Shown piece by piece: positions 19,913 to 32,960 of a stretch of DNA of 64,000 nt. The stretch is taken from NCBI GenBank assembly GCA_036873135.1, contig JAPTYO010000027.1:1383195-1447194 (forward strand). Direction: 5' to 3'. Below the pieces are notes generated by a model. That model had not been told where the DNA came from. It searched no databases and was given only the letters and a program-made list of their open reading frames with translations. The DNA is from Clarkia xantiana subsp. parviflora (taxonomy: Eukaryota; Streptophyta; Magnoliopsida; Myrtales; Onagraceae). The stretch's first letter is position 1. Each line of letters starts with the position of its first letter. The translations under genes and the position numbers were made by a program.

Positions 19913-22394
19913 ATGTCTGGTAAGGTTTTCATTATCTGCTTTCATTTACTGAATTTGTCTGCTTTTCCTTTCCTGAGTTTTCCTACTATGGCCGTTTTTA
20001 GACGAGGCCAGTTCCGGAGAAAGGAACCCCTTTATCTTTGAGCTTGCTACTAACGAGATCTCTGAGACCTTGTACGAGGCTGCTCTCCGAGAAGGCTGCA
20101 TTACTTCAGCCTGGGAACCCCGCTTCCCCTATGAATCCCAGCAAACCTCCAAGAGGAAACATAGTCACGCGTCCTCGGGAAGGAGAGGTGTTTGTCTCCA
20201 CGGGGCAGATAAACGCCGGGATCCGATTCCCCTTCTGCGGGAATCTGGTTGAGATGTGCAAGTTCTATAAGACGCATCCATCCACCTTCTCCCCACACGC
20301 TATCCGCGTGTGGAATGCCTTCCAGGTTCTGTGCCTCCGCCAACAGTGGACGTACAACTTGCTGCTCTTCTGCACCTTCTACGGGATGAAGTGCAATAAG
20401 GCTGGTGTCTGCTCCTTCACTCCCCGATTCCCCAAGTGGACCAAGGAGCAACTTTCTCGGTTCGGCTGGGATGGTGAGACCTGGAAGTTTAACAAGGATC
20501 GGGTGCTCATTCGTCACTCAGGGTCAGAGAATAGCGGATGGAAGAAGTATTACTTCTTTGTCCAGAACAGCTCTATCCCATGGCCCCGATGGGAGGTCGT
20601 GGCGGACCCTGCCCCCACCGAAGTCTACACCGAGGATGACTTCAACACTCTTCAGCTGGTCCAGCTTTACCGTTGGGGGGAATCCTTCGTTCCCCTCGAC
20701 GCCAACAAGCTCGTGGAGGGGGACTTGATCCAGATCGGAGTCCAACTCCTCGATTCCATTTATAAGGTTATCTGGTTAACGTTTCTAACTGCTTTTTATT
20801 TTCATTTTTGCAGCCAAGAAGGCATCTCTGCTGACCCATCTCGTGTTGAAGCAGGGGGAGACTGATGCTGTTCAAGGCTCCTCCAAGCGAAGGCGGAAGT
20901 CCTTGAAGAGGGGAGCCTCTTCCTCTGCAGCTCCTCCAACCGAGGAACATGTCGGGTTGGCCAAGCGGGCCAGAAGAGATAAACTCTTCTGATCACCAGA
21001 TGATTTGGCGCGCGATGTGTTGGTCCTTTCCGAAGAAGTTGTAGTATCCCACGGAGGATCTTACTCCGAAGAAGGCTGGCACTCCAGCAAGGGCTGCGAC
21101 TCCACAGGAGCTGATGACTGAGGATGCTCCGACGGAAGCTCAGTTCCGTCGGGTGACCAACTTGGAGGCTTCCCCCTCCTCCGAGGAGCCAAATGAAGGC
21201 GGCTTATTACTCCGTCAAAGGCCAGGTCGAAGCATCCTGAGGCCAACTGTGGAGGAGGACGTGTCTCGGAGTCCTCCCCTGGATCTGTGTTCTCCAACTC
21301 CGGAGCCCCCGACCGAGGCTCCTCCGACTGAGGCTTCCAAGGTCATCCCTCCTCTCCCCGTGGATGGGAACCTCTACCCGGTTTACACCCCCGATCAAGA
21401 GAAGGTTCCCTGGAACCCGATCGAGTCTCTTCAAGGGGTCCCACTCCATCGGGGAGACCTTCAGCCAGAACTGGCCCTGCATCTGCTGGCAGGGTCAGTT
21501 CCACCAGCCTTGAGACGCCCAATCTCCTTGGCGCGGGAGGATATTGAGGAAGACCTTCGCGATATGGCTATTCGTCGAATGGAGGTAAAACTTCACTCTC
21601 GCTTTTGTTCTTTCCTTTGTTGTTCTTGCCTTCAATTATCGAGCCTTAATTTCTTTCCCTTCTGCCTTAGGAAACGGCGAACCAGCAACGTTGCTTTGGT
21701 TACATCCTGGCTCTGAAGGGTGCTTTGGAGGAAGAGCAAGCCAGGTCGGACCCCAGGGCCTTGGCCAAACTCAAGGAGGACCTTGCCAGCGCTGTGGCGG
21801 CAAGGGAGAAGATAGCCAAGGAACAGACCCTCCTTGGCGAGAAGGCTATGAGCCTGCACAAGCAGGTTCAAGATCATGAAGCCGTGCTACGTCGGGAGCG
21901 GAGGATACTCAAGGAGGAACAGCAACGGCACGAGGCGGAGAAGAGGCAGCTCATCTTCGAGAAGAACATTCTCGTGGAAGTCAAGGCGGGACTTGAGGCC
22001 GAGAAGGCTGAATTTCCTGCCAAGCTGGCTGAGGCAAAGGCTCAAGGCCACGAGGAGGGTCGCCAAAAGGGTCGCGAGGAGGGGCGCGAGGAGTATCGGA
22101 ACTCCGATGACTTCAAGGCGGATGCCGTGGGGTTCTGTAAAACCGAGGTGGAGAACGTTCTGTTCAATGCCGTCGAGGAACTTTACACGGCATACGAGGA
22201 TTCCATCGACTTCAAGAAGTCCGAGACCCTCGCCCCCTTCGCGGAGAAATACTTCAGCCTCCCCGCGGAGAGTGATGAGGTCGATGCCGCGGACCCGACT
22301 CCACAGACTGCGGAGCCTTCTGCCCCAGGACCCCTCGATTCCTGCTCCCTCCAAAGCTGCTGAGGACCCAACTTCCAACAAGGACCAAGCTTAA
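19913..22394 (+). pseudogene. A antisense spliced gene
   Basis: Micro-exon ATGTCTG (19913-19919), intron 19920-20001, then DEASSGERNPFIFELA. The N-terminal domain holds FPFCGNLVEMCKFYKTHP, SPHAIRVWNAFQVLC, FYGMKCNKAGVCSF, SGWKKYYFFVQNSS and PWPRWE. After an intron ending at 20813 come AKKASLLTHLVLKQGE and a basic stretch, then ALHLLAGSVPP and, after another intron (about 21585-21670), a Glu/Lys-rich coiled coil (21725-22100). The conserved tail is EYRNSDDFKADAVGFCKTEV...NAVEELYTAYEDSIDF, and the ancestral end is NKDQA. Damage: a frameshift near 20155, loss of part of the middle, and a frameshift near 22330. Function is unknown; coiled coil and basic linker suggest protein and nucleic-acid contacts (inference). 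Confidence 0.6.
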
Positions 22395-22599
22395 TGCTTT
22401 ATTCTTTAAGTCCTTGTAATTTTTCTCCTTGTATCCTCCTTGTCTCTTTGTATCGGAACCCTTAGGCCTTCGAGCCCTTATAAGAAATTCCTTTCATCTA
22501 TTTTGGTCTCGATAATCGTTGCACTACTTAAAGCGACTTTAGATTCGTTACTTAAAACGTTCCAACGCATCCTTCCGATGCTTTATTCGGGACTTCACC

Positions 22600-23090
22600 A
22601 CTTAAGGTTTCTCATCCATATCATTTAACGTGATTTCGTATGTCCTTCGTGACATTTTTCTCGGGACTTTACCACTTAAGGTTTCTCATCCATGCCATTC
22701 AAGGCAATTTCACACATCACTTAAGATGATTTTTTCGCACCCTTTAAGGCTTTTATCATGCCATTGTAGACGACTTAATCGTACCCCTTAGGGCTTTTAT
22801 CGCGTCATTCCAGACGACTTAATCGTACCCCTTAAGGCTTTTTGCTGCATCATATAGACGACTTATGCGGACCCGTTAGGGCTTTTTCATACCTAGGATT
22901 TTGGTTGCATCATAAAGACGACTTACTCATACCCCGTAAGGCTTTTGTCCGTACCTCGAAAGGCTTTTTATCGCGTCATAAAGGCGACTTACTCGTACCT
23001 CGTAAGGCTTTTAATCGTACCTCGGAAGGCTTTTATCGTACCTCGGAAGGCTTTTTATCGCATCCTTCAGGACGACTTACTAACAGTTAG
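22600..23090. repeat. A tandem-repeat region
   Basis: Degenerate repeats built on CGACTTAATCGTACCCCTTAGGGCTTTT and ACCACTTAAGGTTTCTCATCC. They fill the gap between the antisense gene and the convergent poly(A)-like signals. 22395-22599 is the presumed 3' UTR of the antisense gene. Confidence 0.75.
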
Positions 23091-23133
23091 AATAAATCTA
23101 AAAGCAATTTGATCGGAAGAAACCTCTTTTATT
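23091..23133. terminator. Convergent AATAAA pair, internal A
   Basis: AATAAA on plus at 23091-23096 and on minus at 23128-23133, facing each other. They sit downstream of both the antisense gene and gag-pol. The same pair recurs in B and D inside a conserved block with TTTGATCGGAAG. Confidence 0.45.
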
Positions 23134-23232
23134 CATTAATAACTCAAAGCTGGCTTACATCGGATCAATCGATAGACAACTTGCGCCATTCGCGGCGACT
23201 TAACATCATGCACCTCTTAAGGCGACTTAATA

Positions 23233-26200
23233 TCAAACATGATACTTCTTCAAGTGTGCGCCACTAAAGGAATGTTTCAACGTCTTGCCATCAAGGTCTT
23301 CTAGCTTGTACGCATTCGGGGCTGGCATCCCTACGATCTTGTAAGGTCCCTCCCATTTCGGTGATAGCTTGTTGATTCGGTCTTGATGGACGAACTCATT
23401 CCTCCGCCAAACAAGTTCTCCCACGAAGAATTGTCGGAACTTGACCCGCCGATTATAGTACCTGGCTGTCGCCAGACGCATCCGAGCCTGAACTTCATCA
23501 GCCTTCCACCTTTTCTCTTCGAGCAAGTCCAAGTCCAGACGTCTCATTTCCTCGTTCGTGCGATGGGACGCCACCGCTATCTCCACGGGAGCAACTGCCT
23601 CCCTGCCATAAACAAGGCCAAACGGAGTTTCCCCCGTCGATTGCTTGGGTGTTGTTCTAACAGCCCACAGCACGTTTTCAAGCTCATCTAGCCAATGAAC
23701 CTGCAAGGCATAGACCCTCTTCTTCAAGCCATCCATCATGATCTTGTTGGATGACTCGACTTGGCCATTGGTCTGAGCATGGTGGACGGAAGCTGTCCGA
23801 TGCTCGATGTTAAATTCCTCCAGATACTCCTTCAATTGAGCCCCATTAAACGGAGGGCCATTATCACTGATCAACACTCGAGGAACCCCATACCGGGATA
23901 CGATCTGAGTTTGGAGGAACTTGAGGATCTGCTGCCCCGTCGTCTTGGCCAACGCCTTAGCCTCTATCCACTTCGAAAAGTAATCAATGGCTACGAGTAA
24001 ATACTTGCACTGACCTTTTGCTTGTGGAAGAGGTCCCACCAAGTCAATGCCCCACTGCGCGAAGGGCCAAGCACTTTTGATGGACATCAAGTCCGCGGCA
24101 GGAGCCACGATATTCGGAGCGTACCTCTGGCATGCATCGCACGATTGGACCATCGCTGTCGCTTCCTTGTTCATCGAAGGCCAATAGTAGCCTAGATTCA
24201 AGGCTTTCCTCACAATGGATCGGGCCCCTTCATGACAAGCCGCGACTCCCTCGTGCAACTCTCTCAGGATCCGATTCGTATCAGGCTCCGCCACACATTT
24301 CAGAAAAGGCTTTACATGCCCCCTCTTGTATAACTGGTTGTCCACCATCACGTAGTTGCTCACAATTCAACGCAACCTAACAGTTGCCGCTTCATCATCG
24401 GGGAGTGCCCCCGTAGTCAGGTATGTGACTATCGGGGTCATCCAGGTGGGTTTCTCTTCTTCCTCCGATCCTGCTTCAATAGCGCATACCTCTGACGGAT
24501 CGATGGTTGAGATAATCACGCTCTCCAGAAAATGCACCTTCCGATTCTCCTCGGGGGTTACACCTAGAGCAAACTTGCTTAAAGCGTCTGCTTCCGCGTT
24601 TTCCTCCCTCGGGATTGCCTCAATGTCGAAGCTTTTGAAGCTTCCCTTCAAAGTTTGCACCTCGTGCAAATACTTCCTCATTGTCGGGCTCTTGGCTTCA
24701 TAATTCCTTTGGACTTGATTCACGATCAAGCTGGCATCAAACTTCACTTTTAAATGACCGACTCCCGTACCTTTGGCGATTTTAAGGCCCGTGATGAGAG
24801 CCTCATACTCAGCTTCATTGTTGGTGGCCTTAAACGTCAAGGCCAAGGCATATCGCAGGGGCTCGCCTCCACCGGGCGGTATCAACACAAATCCTGCCCC
24901 CGATCCTTCTACACTTGATGAACCATCAGTGTACATCTCCCAGGTGTTCTCCTCATTTGGCTGTTCTGGCTGTTCTGCTATCGGGACCTCCATGGTTGCC
25001 CCCTCTACAGGACCTGCTTCTTCCAGATCGGGTGCTGTAGACTCTGCTATAAAATCTGCCAATACCTGGCCCTTAATAGCCGTTCTCGGAGCAAAATGGA
25101 TACGGAACTCCGTAAGCTCGATGGGCCATTTCACCAATCTCCCTGATGCCTCCGGTCGGTTCAAAAAGTGCTTCAAGGGCTGATTAGTTAACAACGTAAC
25201 TTCATGGGCATGGAAGTAAGGCTGTAGCTTTCGAGCAGCAACAATCAACGCAAAGAGATACTTCTCAATAGCGGGATAATTCATTTCAGATTTGGCAAAC
25301 GCCTTGCTTACATAATAAACAGGAACTTGGTTGCCCTTGACAATCTTTATTAAAACTGAACTAACAGCAACATCAGAAACAGCCAAATAGAGATAGAGCG
25401 GCTCACCTGGAACCGGTTTTGCCAACGGTGGGAGGGTACGGAGGTGCTGCTTAAGTGCTTGGAATGCCTCCTCGCACTTGTCGGACCATTCAAACTTCTT
25501 GTGGGCCCTCGGCACATCAAAAAATGGCATGGCTCGATCACTCGCCTTAGACAGGAAACGATTCATCGCGGCTAATCGTCCATTCAGCACTTGGACCTCC
25601 CGATGGGTTTTCGGAGACTGCATCTCCTCGATTGCTCGCAGCTTCTCAGGATTCACCTCGATTCCTCTTTGGCTCACCATAAATCCCAGGAATTTTCCCG
25701 AGTTCACCCCGAAAGCGCACTTGTCTGGGTTCAAACGAACCTGATGAAACTTCATCCGCTCAAACGCCGCCGCCAAGTTTTGGACATGGTCTCCTGCCTG
25801 TCGGGACTTCACCAGCATGTCATCCACATAAGCCTCCATGGTCTTTCCCAGCATGTCTCCGAACAACTTGTTTACCATCCTCTGGTAAGTTGCTCCAGCA
25901 TTGATCAGTCCGAAGGGCATAACGTCGTAGTGATAAACATCACTATGAGCATAGAAGGCTTCGCCATCTTGATCTGGTTATAACCAGAATAAGCGTCCAT
26001 GAAGCTCAGCAGCTCGTGTCCCGATGTGGCATCTACCAACTGGTCAATCCTCGGGAGCGGATAACAATCTTTTGGGCAAGCTTTTTTCAAGTCGCGGAAG
26101 TCGACACACATCCGCCACTTCCCGTTACTCTTTCTCACCAGGACCGGGTTAGCGACCCAAGTCTGAAATCGGAGCTCCTTGATGACTCCAGCGTCGAGCA

Positions 26201-28822
26201 ACCTGCCCACCTCCTGCTGGATCGCGACCTTCTTATCCGCGCCCATCGGACGCCTCTTCTGCGCGATAGGCTTGATTGCGAGATCAATCTTCAGCTCATG
26301 CACTATCACGTCGGGGCTGATTCCTGGCATATCGCTCGGGGACTAGGCAAACAGCTCCTTAAACTCCTTCAGGAGCTCGATTAAATCTCGGGCTCTTTCC
26401 TCCGACAAAGCAGACCCGATCTTCACCTTTCTTTGAGGTCCGTCAATCTCGACCTCTTTCAGATCCTCCATGGGGGCGGGACGCCCAAACTCCTCTCGAG
26501 GATCGGCATCAGTCTGAAAGAAAGCCATAGCTTCCCTCCTTCTCCTTCGGGTGACGTTAACATAACACCTTCTAGATGCCACCTGGTCACCCTTGACTTC
26601 TCCAATCCCATTGTCAGTCGGGAACTTCATCTTCTGGTGGACGGTCGAGGCGACTGCCATGAGTGGGTTGATGGTGGTCCTCCCGATAATAGCGTTATAC
26701 GTCCCCGCAGACTCTACCACGACGAAATCCACGTTCCGCCGTTCCACTTTCCAGCCACTACCGAATTCCACCGGTAAGGTAATCATACCCAACGGATAGG
26801 AAGTAGAGCCAGAGAATCCTACCATCGGGAAGTTCACCTGCGTCAGGTATTTCTTCGTCTTTCCCATGGCCTCTAGGTCGTCCATAAATAGAATGTCGGA
26901 GGAGCTCCCTCCATCTATCAGGATCCGCTTCATCTCGAATCCATCCACATCAAGGGTAACGACCAAGGCGTCATCGTGGGGGCACTCCATGCCTATCAAA
27001 TCCTCCGCTGAGAAAGAAATCACCATTTCTTCCTTTACGGTCCACGACCGGGACCTCTTTCCTAACACCACAGCAGCAGAGATACGGGAAGCATAATTCT
27101 CCCGAGAAGCGGAGGTATCACCTCCCGCCGCCATTCCTCCGTGAATGACGTTAATGGTTCCCCGCGTCTCCTTACGGGCACCGGAGGATTCCGGCTCAAC
27201 CTTCTTCTTCTTTGGGGATCGGTCGCGGGACTTGGAACGAGACCGCGATCGAGTCTTGGAACGGGATCGGCACCGTCCCCTACCAACAAACTCCTTGAGC
27301 TTCCCCTTCTGGATCAGCTTCTCTATCTCCTTCTTCAGCTCTCGACAGTTATCGGTGTCGTGACCATTGGCTCGATGGTACCTACAGTAACGATCAGAGC
27401 GACCTCCCAAGAATTCACCTTCCTTCCTCGGGGGGTATCGGGTGAGACCCTGTCGATCCATCAGTGCTAACACGGAGGTCATCGAACTGTTGAGGGGAAC
27501 ATTACGACCCTCGCGGTTATCCTTCCTCGGAGGACGCTTGTCCTCCCTTCTATCGGGGCGACCACGGCTCCTACTTCCCTCCGACTTGTCGCTCTCTTTG
27601 CGATCATCCGACAGCTTGGACGATGGCTTTCCTCTTCCCGACTTCGGAGGATCAGGCTCTCCGGCAGCAATCTTACGTCGATTTGCTGCTTCACCCTTGC
27701 CTGCAAGGCCTCCATACTCCACACAGCCTTTGCGGCTACACTGTGCATCAGGTCGGAACCATACGGAGCAGTCAGGTTCCGAAGGAAGCTGTGAATGGTC
27801 TCTCCCTCCGATATCTCCTCATCGATCTCCGCGGCACTAGCAGTGAACCGTTGGTAGTAGTATGCCAACGATTCGTCAGATCTCTGCACCACCTGGGTCA
27901 AAGTCCTCACGCTCTTCAAGAGACGCCTACGACCTTGATATTGCTTGATGAAGCGGTCATGCATATCAGCCTAGCAAGTAATACTTCCCGGCGGTAGGCT
28001 GAAAAACCATGTCATGGCCCTTTCTCCCAAGGTGATCGGGAACAGCGAACACACGAGGTCATCATTCGAGGTCCTACCCATACAGGCCTGGACATGCCTC
28101 TGAACATGGCGGAACGGGTCTCCTTCACCATCGTACTCCTTGATGGTCGGGATGCCTAGCCCTGACGGGGCGACAGTATCCAACAGCCGTGGAACAAAAG
28201 GATGAGTGGATCGGTCCCTCAGCTCCGATGTCATATGCTTCTGGTCGCCCATGCAGATGTTGACGATTTTCACCACCCGGTCGGGGGTGATGGGGCCATT
28301 CAGGGGAATGGTCCTGTGTTGCACTGGTCCGGGACCATCGACCACGAACTTCTCCGAGTGCGCAGGCTCCTTACCCCTATTCCTGGGCTGAACCTCCTGT
28401 TCTTCTTGAACCTCCCTTGGAGGAGGTGGGGGCAACTCCTCTCTTGGAGGTAACTCTTCTCCCCTCCTAGCAGCCTCTCTCTTGTCCAGCAGAGCCTCCA
28501 TGGCCGCCAAAAACATGGGCATAGCATCGGCTATTGCCTTAGCCAACTCCGAGTTTGAGGAAGCACCTACCTCCCTCCGCGGGATTTCTTCTCTGTGCAC
28601 CACCGGATTTGGAGGAGCATCCACCTCTCTTCTCGGGATATCCTCCCTGTTCATCGCCGTGTCTCGGACTGAGACCTCATAATCTCCACCATGCCCCCCT
28701 GTCTGAGAAACAGCAGGGTGCTCACCTTGTTCAGCAGCATGCTCCAGCAACGGGGAATTCACAGTTCCAGCAGGGCGAGAACTGCCGGCCTGGGCTTGCT
28801 TCTTCTTGCCACCACCAGCCAT
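23233..28822 (-). pseudogene. A gag-pol polyprotein
   Basis: Minus strand, gag to integrase. Gag starts MAGGGKKKQAQ (28822) and includes IKEYDGEGDPFRHVQ. Then come a C-X2-H-X4-H-X4-C finger (CRYHRANGHDTDNC, near 27370), an Arg/Ser repeat stretch, protease (RILIDGGSSSDILF, near 26930), reverse transcriptase (MPFGLINAGATYQRMVNKLF, AYVDDMLVKS, near 25830), a gypsy RNase H, a second RNase H (WEMYTDGSSSVEGSGAGFV, NNEAEYEALITGL), an integrase H-H-C-C finger (CDACQRYAPN, near 24130) and a D-D-E core (GIDLVGPLP, SDNGPPFNG, NGQVESSNK). It ends LKKYHV. The second RNase H marks the Tat lineage. Frames break near 27970, 27480-27720 and 26340, with a deletion in RT near 25960, so it is inactive. Confidence 0.9.
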
Positions 28823-28857
28823 CGATCTAGTAGAAACTATTTTGGCTTTTCGTAAGA

Positions 28858-28877
28858 TTCCCACAGACGGCGCCAAT
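28858..28877 (-). other. Primer-binding site of element A
   Basis: The minus strand reads TTGGCGCCGTCTGTGGGAAT immediately inside LTR-b. An identical core is present in B (39439-39458) and H. Confidence 0.85.
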
Positions 28878-29638
28878 GTTGGATCACGGTCGAAGCTCCG
28901 TTACGTTCTTGACGGGAAGCTTGAACTCATAGGCTCCGCGTAATCCTGCAAAAGGGGATGACCTGGGTGGTGACCCAGAATCCCTCTCCGATGCTTAAAT
29001 GAGTATGGTGATCAATGGGTGGTAAGCAAAGAGTCTAAGTTCGTATTAGATAGTATGCGTTTTCTGGGGTAACTTCCTCCCTTATATAGGAGGAAGAGTT
29101 GCCCAGTTACCTGAAACCATGCTTGGCCGTTGTGCCCATGATTCCGTGTATCTCGCCATGGTTCCGTATATTTCGGCTAGGATTCCATATATCTCGCCCC
29201 ACGCTCCGCGTATCTTACCCGTACTCCGCGTATCTCGGGCACGCCCTGCGTATCACGGGGAGTTTATCTGTATTCTAACCGTCTTCCCACTACTCTTATC
29301 TAGTAGGCGGGTTTCTCGGTCTTATCCTCTGATCACAAGTCTCGACTCCTGTCGGGGACTCCAGAGTTGTCTCATTCTAGGTCACCACCCAGGACCTTCA
29401 GTCTCTACGGGACAGGTCCAGCCTATGCGGGGCTTTATTATCGGGGCCTTTACTAAGGCATATCGGGGCCTACTCAGAGGCTTCTCATCGGTAGCATTCA
29501 GCTCATACATCGGGACCGCTAAAGTCGGGACCCTTCGTGCTGGGCCTCTGAGCCTTCCAGGCTTTTCACGAGGCCCACTGGACCTATTCGCCGTCCATTG
29601 GCTGTTAACGGGGCTAACGATTACATCGGAACCCATCA
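28878..29638 (-). repeat. LTR-b (shared by A and B)
   Basis: 761 bp, TGTTGGATCACGG to CGGAACCCATCA. It acts as 5' LTR for A and 3' LTR for B. A TATA-like CCTATATAAGGG (minus strand, near 29090) marks the U3/R region. Confidence 0.9.
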
Positions 29639-30159
29639 TTTTCCCCCAAGACATGGGGGACTTTTAGTTCGTCATGTCTTTCAGTCCAGATCTTTTGACC
29701 TCTTTGTCGAAGGTTTTCGCTTTCACGCCTTCCGATACCACCGTGGGAGGCCTTTGTCTTCGTACCTCCCGATGCCACCGTCGGGGGTTTCTGCCTTGCG
29801 TGTGATCGTTGCGTAACAGAGTCTCTTACTCATGATTGCCTTGGGCCCACCAGGCCCCATGGGCAGTTGCCAAATCCGAGGGGACTCCTCAGTTACTGTG
29901 GCATTAAATGCCTAGGGATAAGGAAACGACGTTTAAACCAGCGTGACTGCTATTTTCTGAAAAAGCAACTGTGACGTCACACACGTCCCTTCCGTGCCTG
30001 TGGTCTTGGTGATTAAGATCGTGTCGTTTCCTCTTCAACGGTGCAGATCAAGCCCATCCAACTGTCTCTTCTGTACCGTCTCCATAATTTCAATGGTTGT
30101 GATCAAATCGTTTCGTCTTCGACGGTCAAGATTACGTCCCCTCCGATTGTCCTTTTGCC

Positions 30160-30166
30160 TATAAAA
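30160..30166 (+). promoter_or_regulatory. TATA box of B antisense gene
   Basis: GCCTATAAAAGG, 164 bases before ATG 30324. 29639-30159 holds the polypurine tract (complement of TTTTCCCCCAAG) and short CCTCCCGAT repeats; no gene. Confidence 0.65.
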
Positions 30167-30323
30167 GGTAAAACCCTGGTCTTATTCACTTCTTCTGCAC
30201 TCTCTCGTTTTCAGCCATCTTTGTATTCGAAGCTTCCTCTCCAAGCTCCTCATGGTGTTCAAGTGATCCAAGGCTCTCAACCCTTCCGATCTTCCTTTAC
30301 CTTACTCCTTCGACCATTGAATT

Positions 30324-32960
30324 ATGTCTGATAAGAATTTCTTTCTACGTTTTCGTAATTTGCTTGCAGTTTATTCTTCTTTTCTCAAATCCTTTTGCTT
30401 GCAATCGTTTTAGACGAAGCTAGTTCTGAGGCTAGGACTCCCTTCACCTTCGAGTTCGCTGTCAATGAGATCTCGGAGGCTACATATGAGGTTGCCCTTA
30501 GAGAGGGGTGTATTACCTCTGATTGGGAACCTCGTTTCCCGTATGAGTCCCAGTCCGCTGTCAGGAGGAAACACATCATTACACCTCCTCGGGCAGGGGA
30601 AGTGTTCGTCTCCGCTGGGCAAATAAGCGCGGGGATTCGGTTCCCCTTCTGTGGGAACATGGTGGAGATGTGCAACTTCTACAAAACGCATCCCTGTACC
30701 TTCTCTCCACACGCCATCCGCGTGTGGAATGCCTTCCAACTCTTATGCCACCGCCAGTAGTGGACGTACAGTCTTCTGCTGTTCCGCACTTTCTACGGCA
30801 TGAAGTGCAACAAAGCTGGTGTCTGCTCCTTCTCCCCCCGACTCCCCAAGTGGACAAAGGAACAACATTCACGTTTCGGCTGGGATAGCGAAACTTGGAA
30901 GTTCCACAAAGATCGGGTGCTGATTCGTGATTCTGGGTCCGACAACAGTGGTTGGAAGAAGTATTACTTCTTCGTCCAGCATAGCTCTGTCCCCTGGCCT
31001 CGATGGGAGGTCGTGGCGGATCCTGCCCCCAAGCTCCAAGATTATACTGAGGATGACCTCAACACCCTCCAGATGGGTAATATTTCTAACAATTTTATTT
31101 TTACCTTTGCAGCCAAGAAGACTTCTCTGTTGACTCATCTCATTCTGAAGCAGGGCGAGACTGATGCCGTCCAGAGTGGCTCCAAGCGGAAGCGCAAACT
31201 GGTGAAGAAGGGTACTGCCTCCTCCACTCCCTTATCTGCTGCTCCTCCTACCGACGAGCAAGTCGGGGCCAAGAAGGCCAGGCGGGAGGAGATAGATCGG
31301 GCCTTCGGGGCCACCACCATTGAGGAAGGTAAGCGCGTTCGTCGTGCAATTAAACAATATAAAAAATTAGTCCCCAAGGAGTTTATCCCCGCTGATCGGA
31401 AAACACGGGTTCAAGAGATCAAGTACATCCTTCGAGGAGAAATTCCCCACATCCTTGAGGCGGGATACTACAACGTCCTTGGGAAGAATAGATATTTCGA
31501 TCGTCAAATCATCTGGTGTCCTGAAGGTACTCTTCCTAACCTTATTCGTCCCGCCACCGCAGGTCCCTTGGAGACTCCTGCCCCAACGGAGGCTATCGTT
31601 CCGGCGGAGACTGCAGCTCCGCAAGAACTGATGCTGGAGGACACCCCGGCGGGAGCTCAGTTCCGCCAGGTGACCGATTTGGAAGCTTCTCCTTCTGTCG
31701 AGGAGCCTGAAGAGGGGGGCCTGCTTCCCCGCGGCAGGTCGGGTTCCAGGAGCGTGAGGCCCGCTGTTAGGGACGTGTCCCAGAGTCCTCCTCCTGTTCT
31801 TCGCACTCCAACCCCTGAGCCGCCAGCGGAGGTGGCTCCTCCTGCTGAAAGTTCCGGGGTCATCCCCCCTCTCCCCGTGGATGAAAACCTTTACAAGGTT
31901 TTCACCCCCGATGAGGGGATGATGCCTTGGAACCCGATCGAGTCTCTCCGAGGGGTTCCACTTTGACGGGGAGAGCTTGATCCTGGACTGGCCCTGCATC
32001 TGCTGGCGGGGTCCGTTCCTCCAGCCTTGAGGCGGCCCCTGTCCTTTGCGCGGGAGGACCTTGAGGGGGAGATCCGCGACATGGCCATTCGTCGGATGGA
32101 GGTGAAACTTCTATCCTTGTTTCGTTTTCTTCATTACTCTTATCTTCGATTGCTTATGTCTTGATCTTTTCCTTTCCTTCTTTTAGGACACCGCGAACCA
32201 ACAGCGCTGCTTCGGCCTTATCCTGGCCCTGAAGGGTGCTTTGGAGGCGGCGGAGGCCCAGTCGAACCCTGATGCTTTAGCCAAGCTTCAGGTAGAACTC
32301 GACGAGGCTGTAGCGGCCAAGAACAAGATGGCCAAGGAGAAGGCTCTCCTCGATGATTTGTCCTCCAACTTGCTCAAGAAGGTTCACGATCACGAGGCTG
32401 TTATGCGTCGGGAGCGGAAGATGGTCCAAGCGGACCAGCAGCGGAACGAGGCGGAGAAGAAGCAGCTCGTTCATGCGAAAAACGTCTTCGCGGATCTCCT
32501 CGCGGAGGCCAAGGCGAAGTTTGAGGCGGAGAGGGCTGAGTTCTCTGCCAAGCTGGCTGAGGCCAAGGCTCAGGGCCTCGAGGAAGGCCGCCTGCAAGGC
32601 CGCGAGGAAGGTTTCCAGCAAGGTCGCGAGGAGGGTCGCGGGGAGTATCGGAACTCTGAAGAATTCAAGCTGGCTGCTGTGGAGTTTTGCAAGTCCGAGG
32701 TGGAGGACGTTTTGTTCAACGCCGTCGAGGAACTGTACACAGCCTACGCGGATTCCATTGACTTCACAAAGTCCGAGACTCTTGCCCCCGTTGCGGAGAA
32801 GTACTTCAACCTCCCCGCGGAGAGTGAAGAGGCTGCTGCCGTGGACCCGACTCCGCCAACTGCGGAGCCTTCTGCCCAAGCCCCTCCAAGCCTTGCTTCC
32901 CCAGACGCTGCTGAGGCTCATCTTCCAACAAGGACCAAGTTTAATGCTTACATCTTTTAG
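30324..32960 (+). CDS. B antisense spliced gene, most complete copy
   Basis: Micro-exon ATGTCTG (30324-30330), exon 2 from 30414 (DEASSEARTPFTFEFAVNEI), the N-terminal domain (FPFCGNMVEMCNFYKTHP, SPHAIRVWNAF, FYGMKCNKAGVCSF, PWPRWEVVADPAP), an intron ending at 31112, and AKKTSLLTHLILKQGE. The middle has a basic region, KLVPKEFIPADRKTRVQEIK and acidic Pro-rich linkers, then FAREDLEGEIRDMAIRRME. The last exon 32187-32960 is a long coiled coil with EEGRLQGREEGFQQGREEGR repeats and the conserved tail EYRNSEEFKLAAVEFCKSEV. Defects: the first donor is AT instead of GT, in-frame stops lie at 30758 and 31964, and a short deletion joins exon 2 to its intron near 31070. It runs opposite to B gag-pol. 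Function is unknown. Confidence 0.62.

Noticed and set aside
26343..28830. Plus-strand frames opposite A gag and protease (also opposite B and D)
   Set aside because: Mirror images of RS-rich and acidic gag segments. The real antisense gene lies elsewhere and is spliced.
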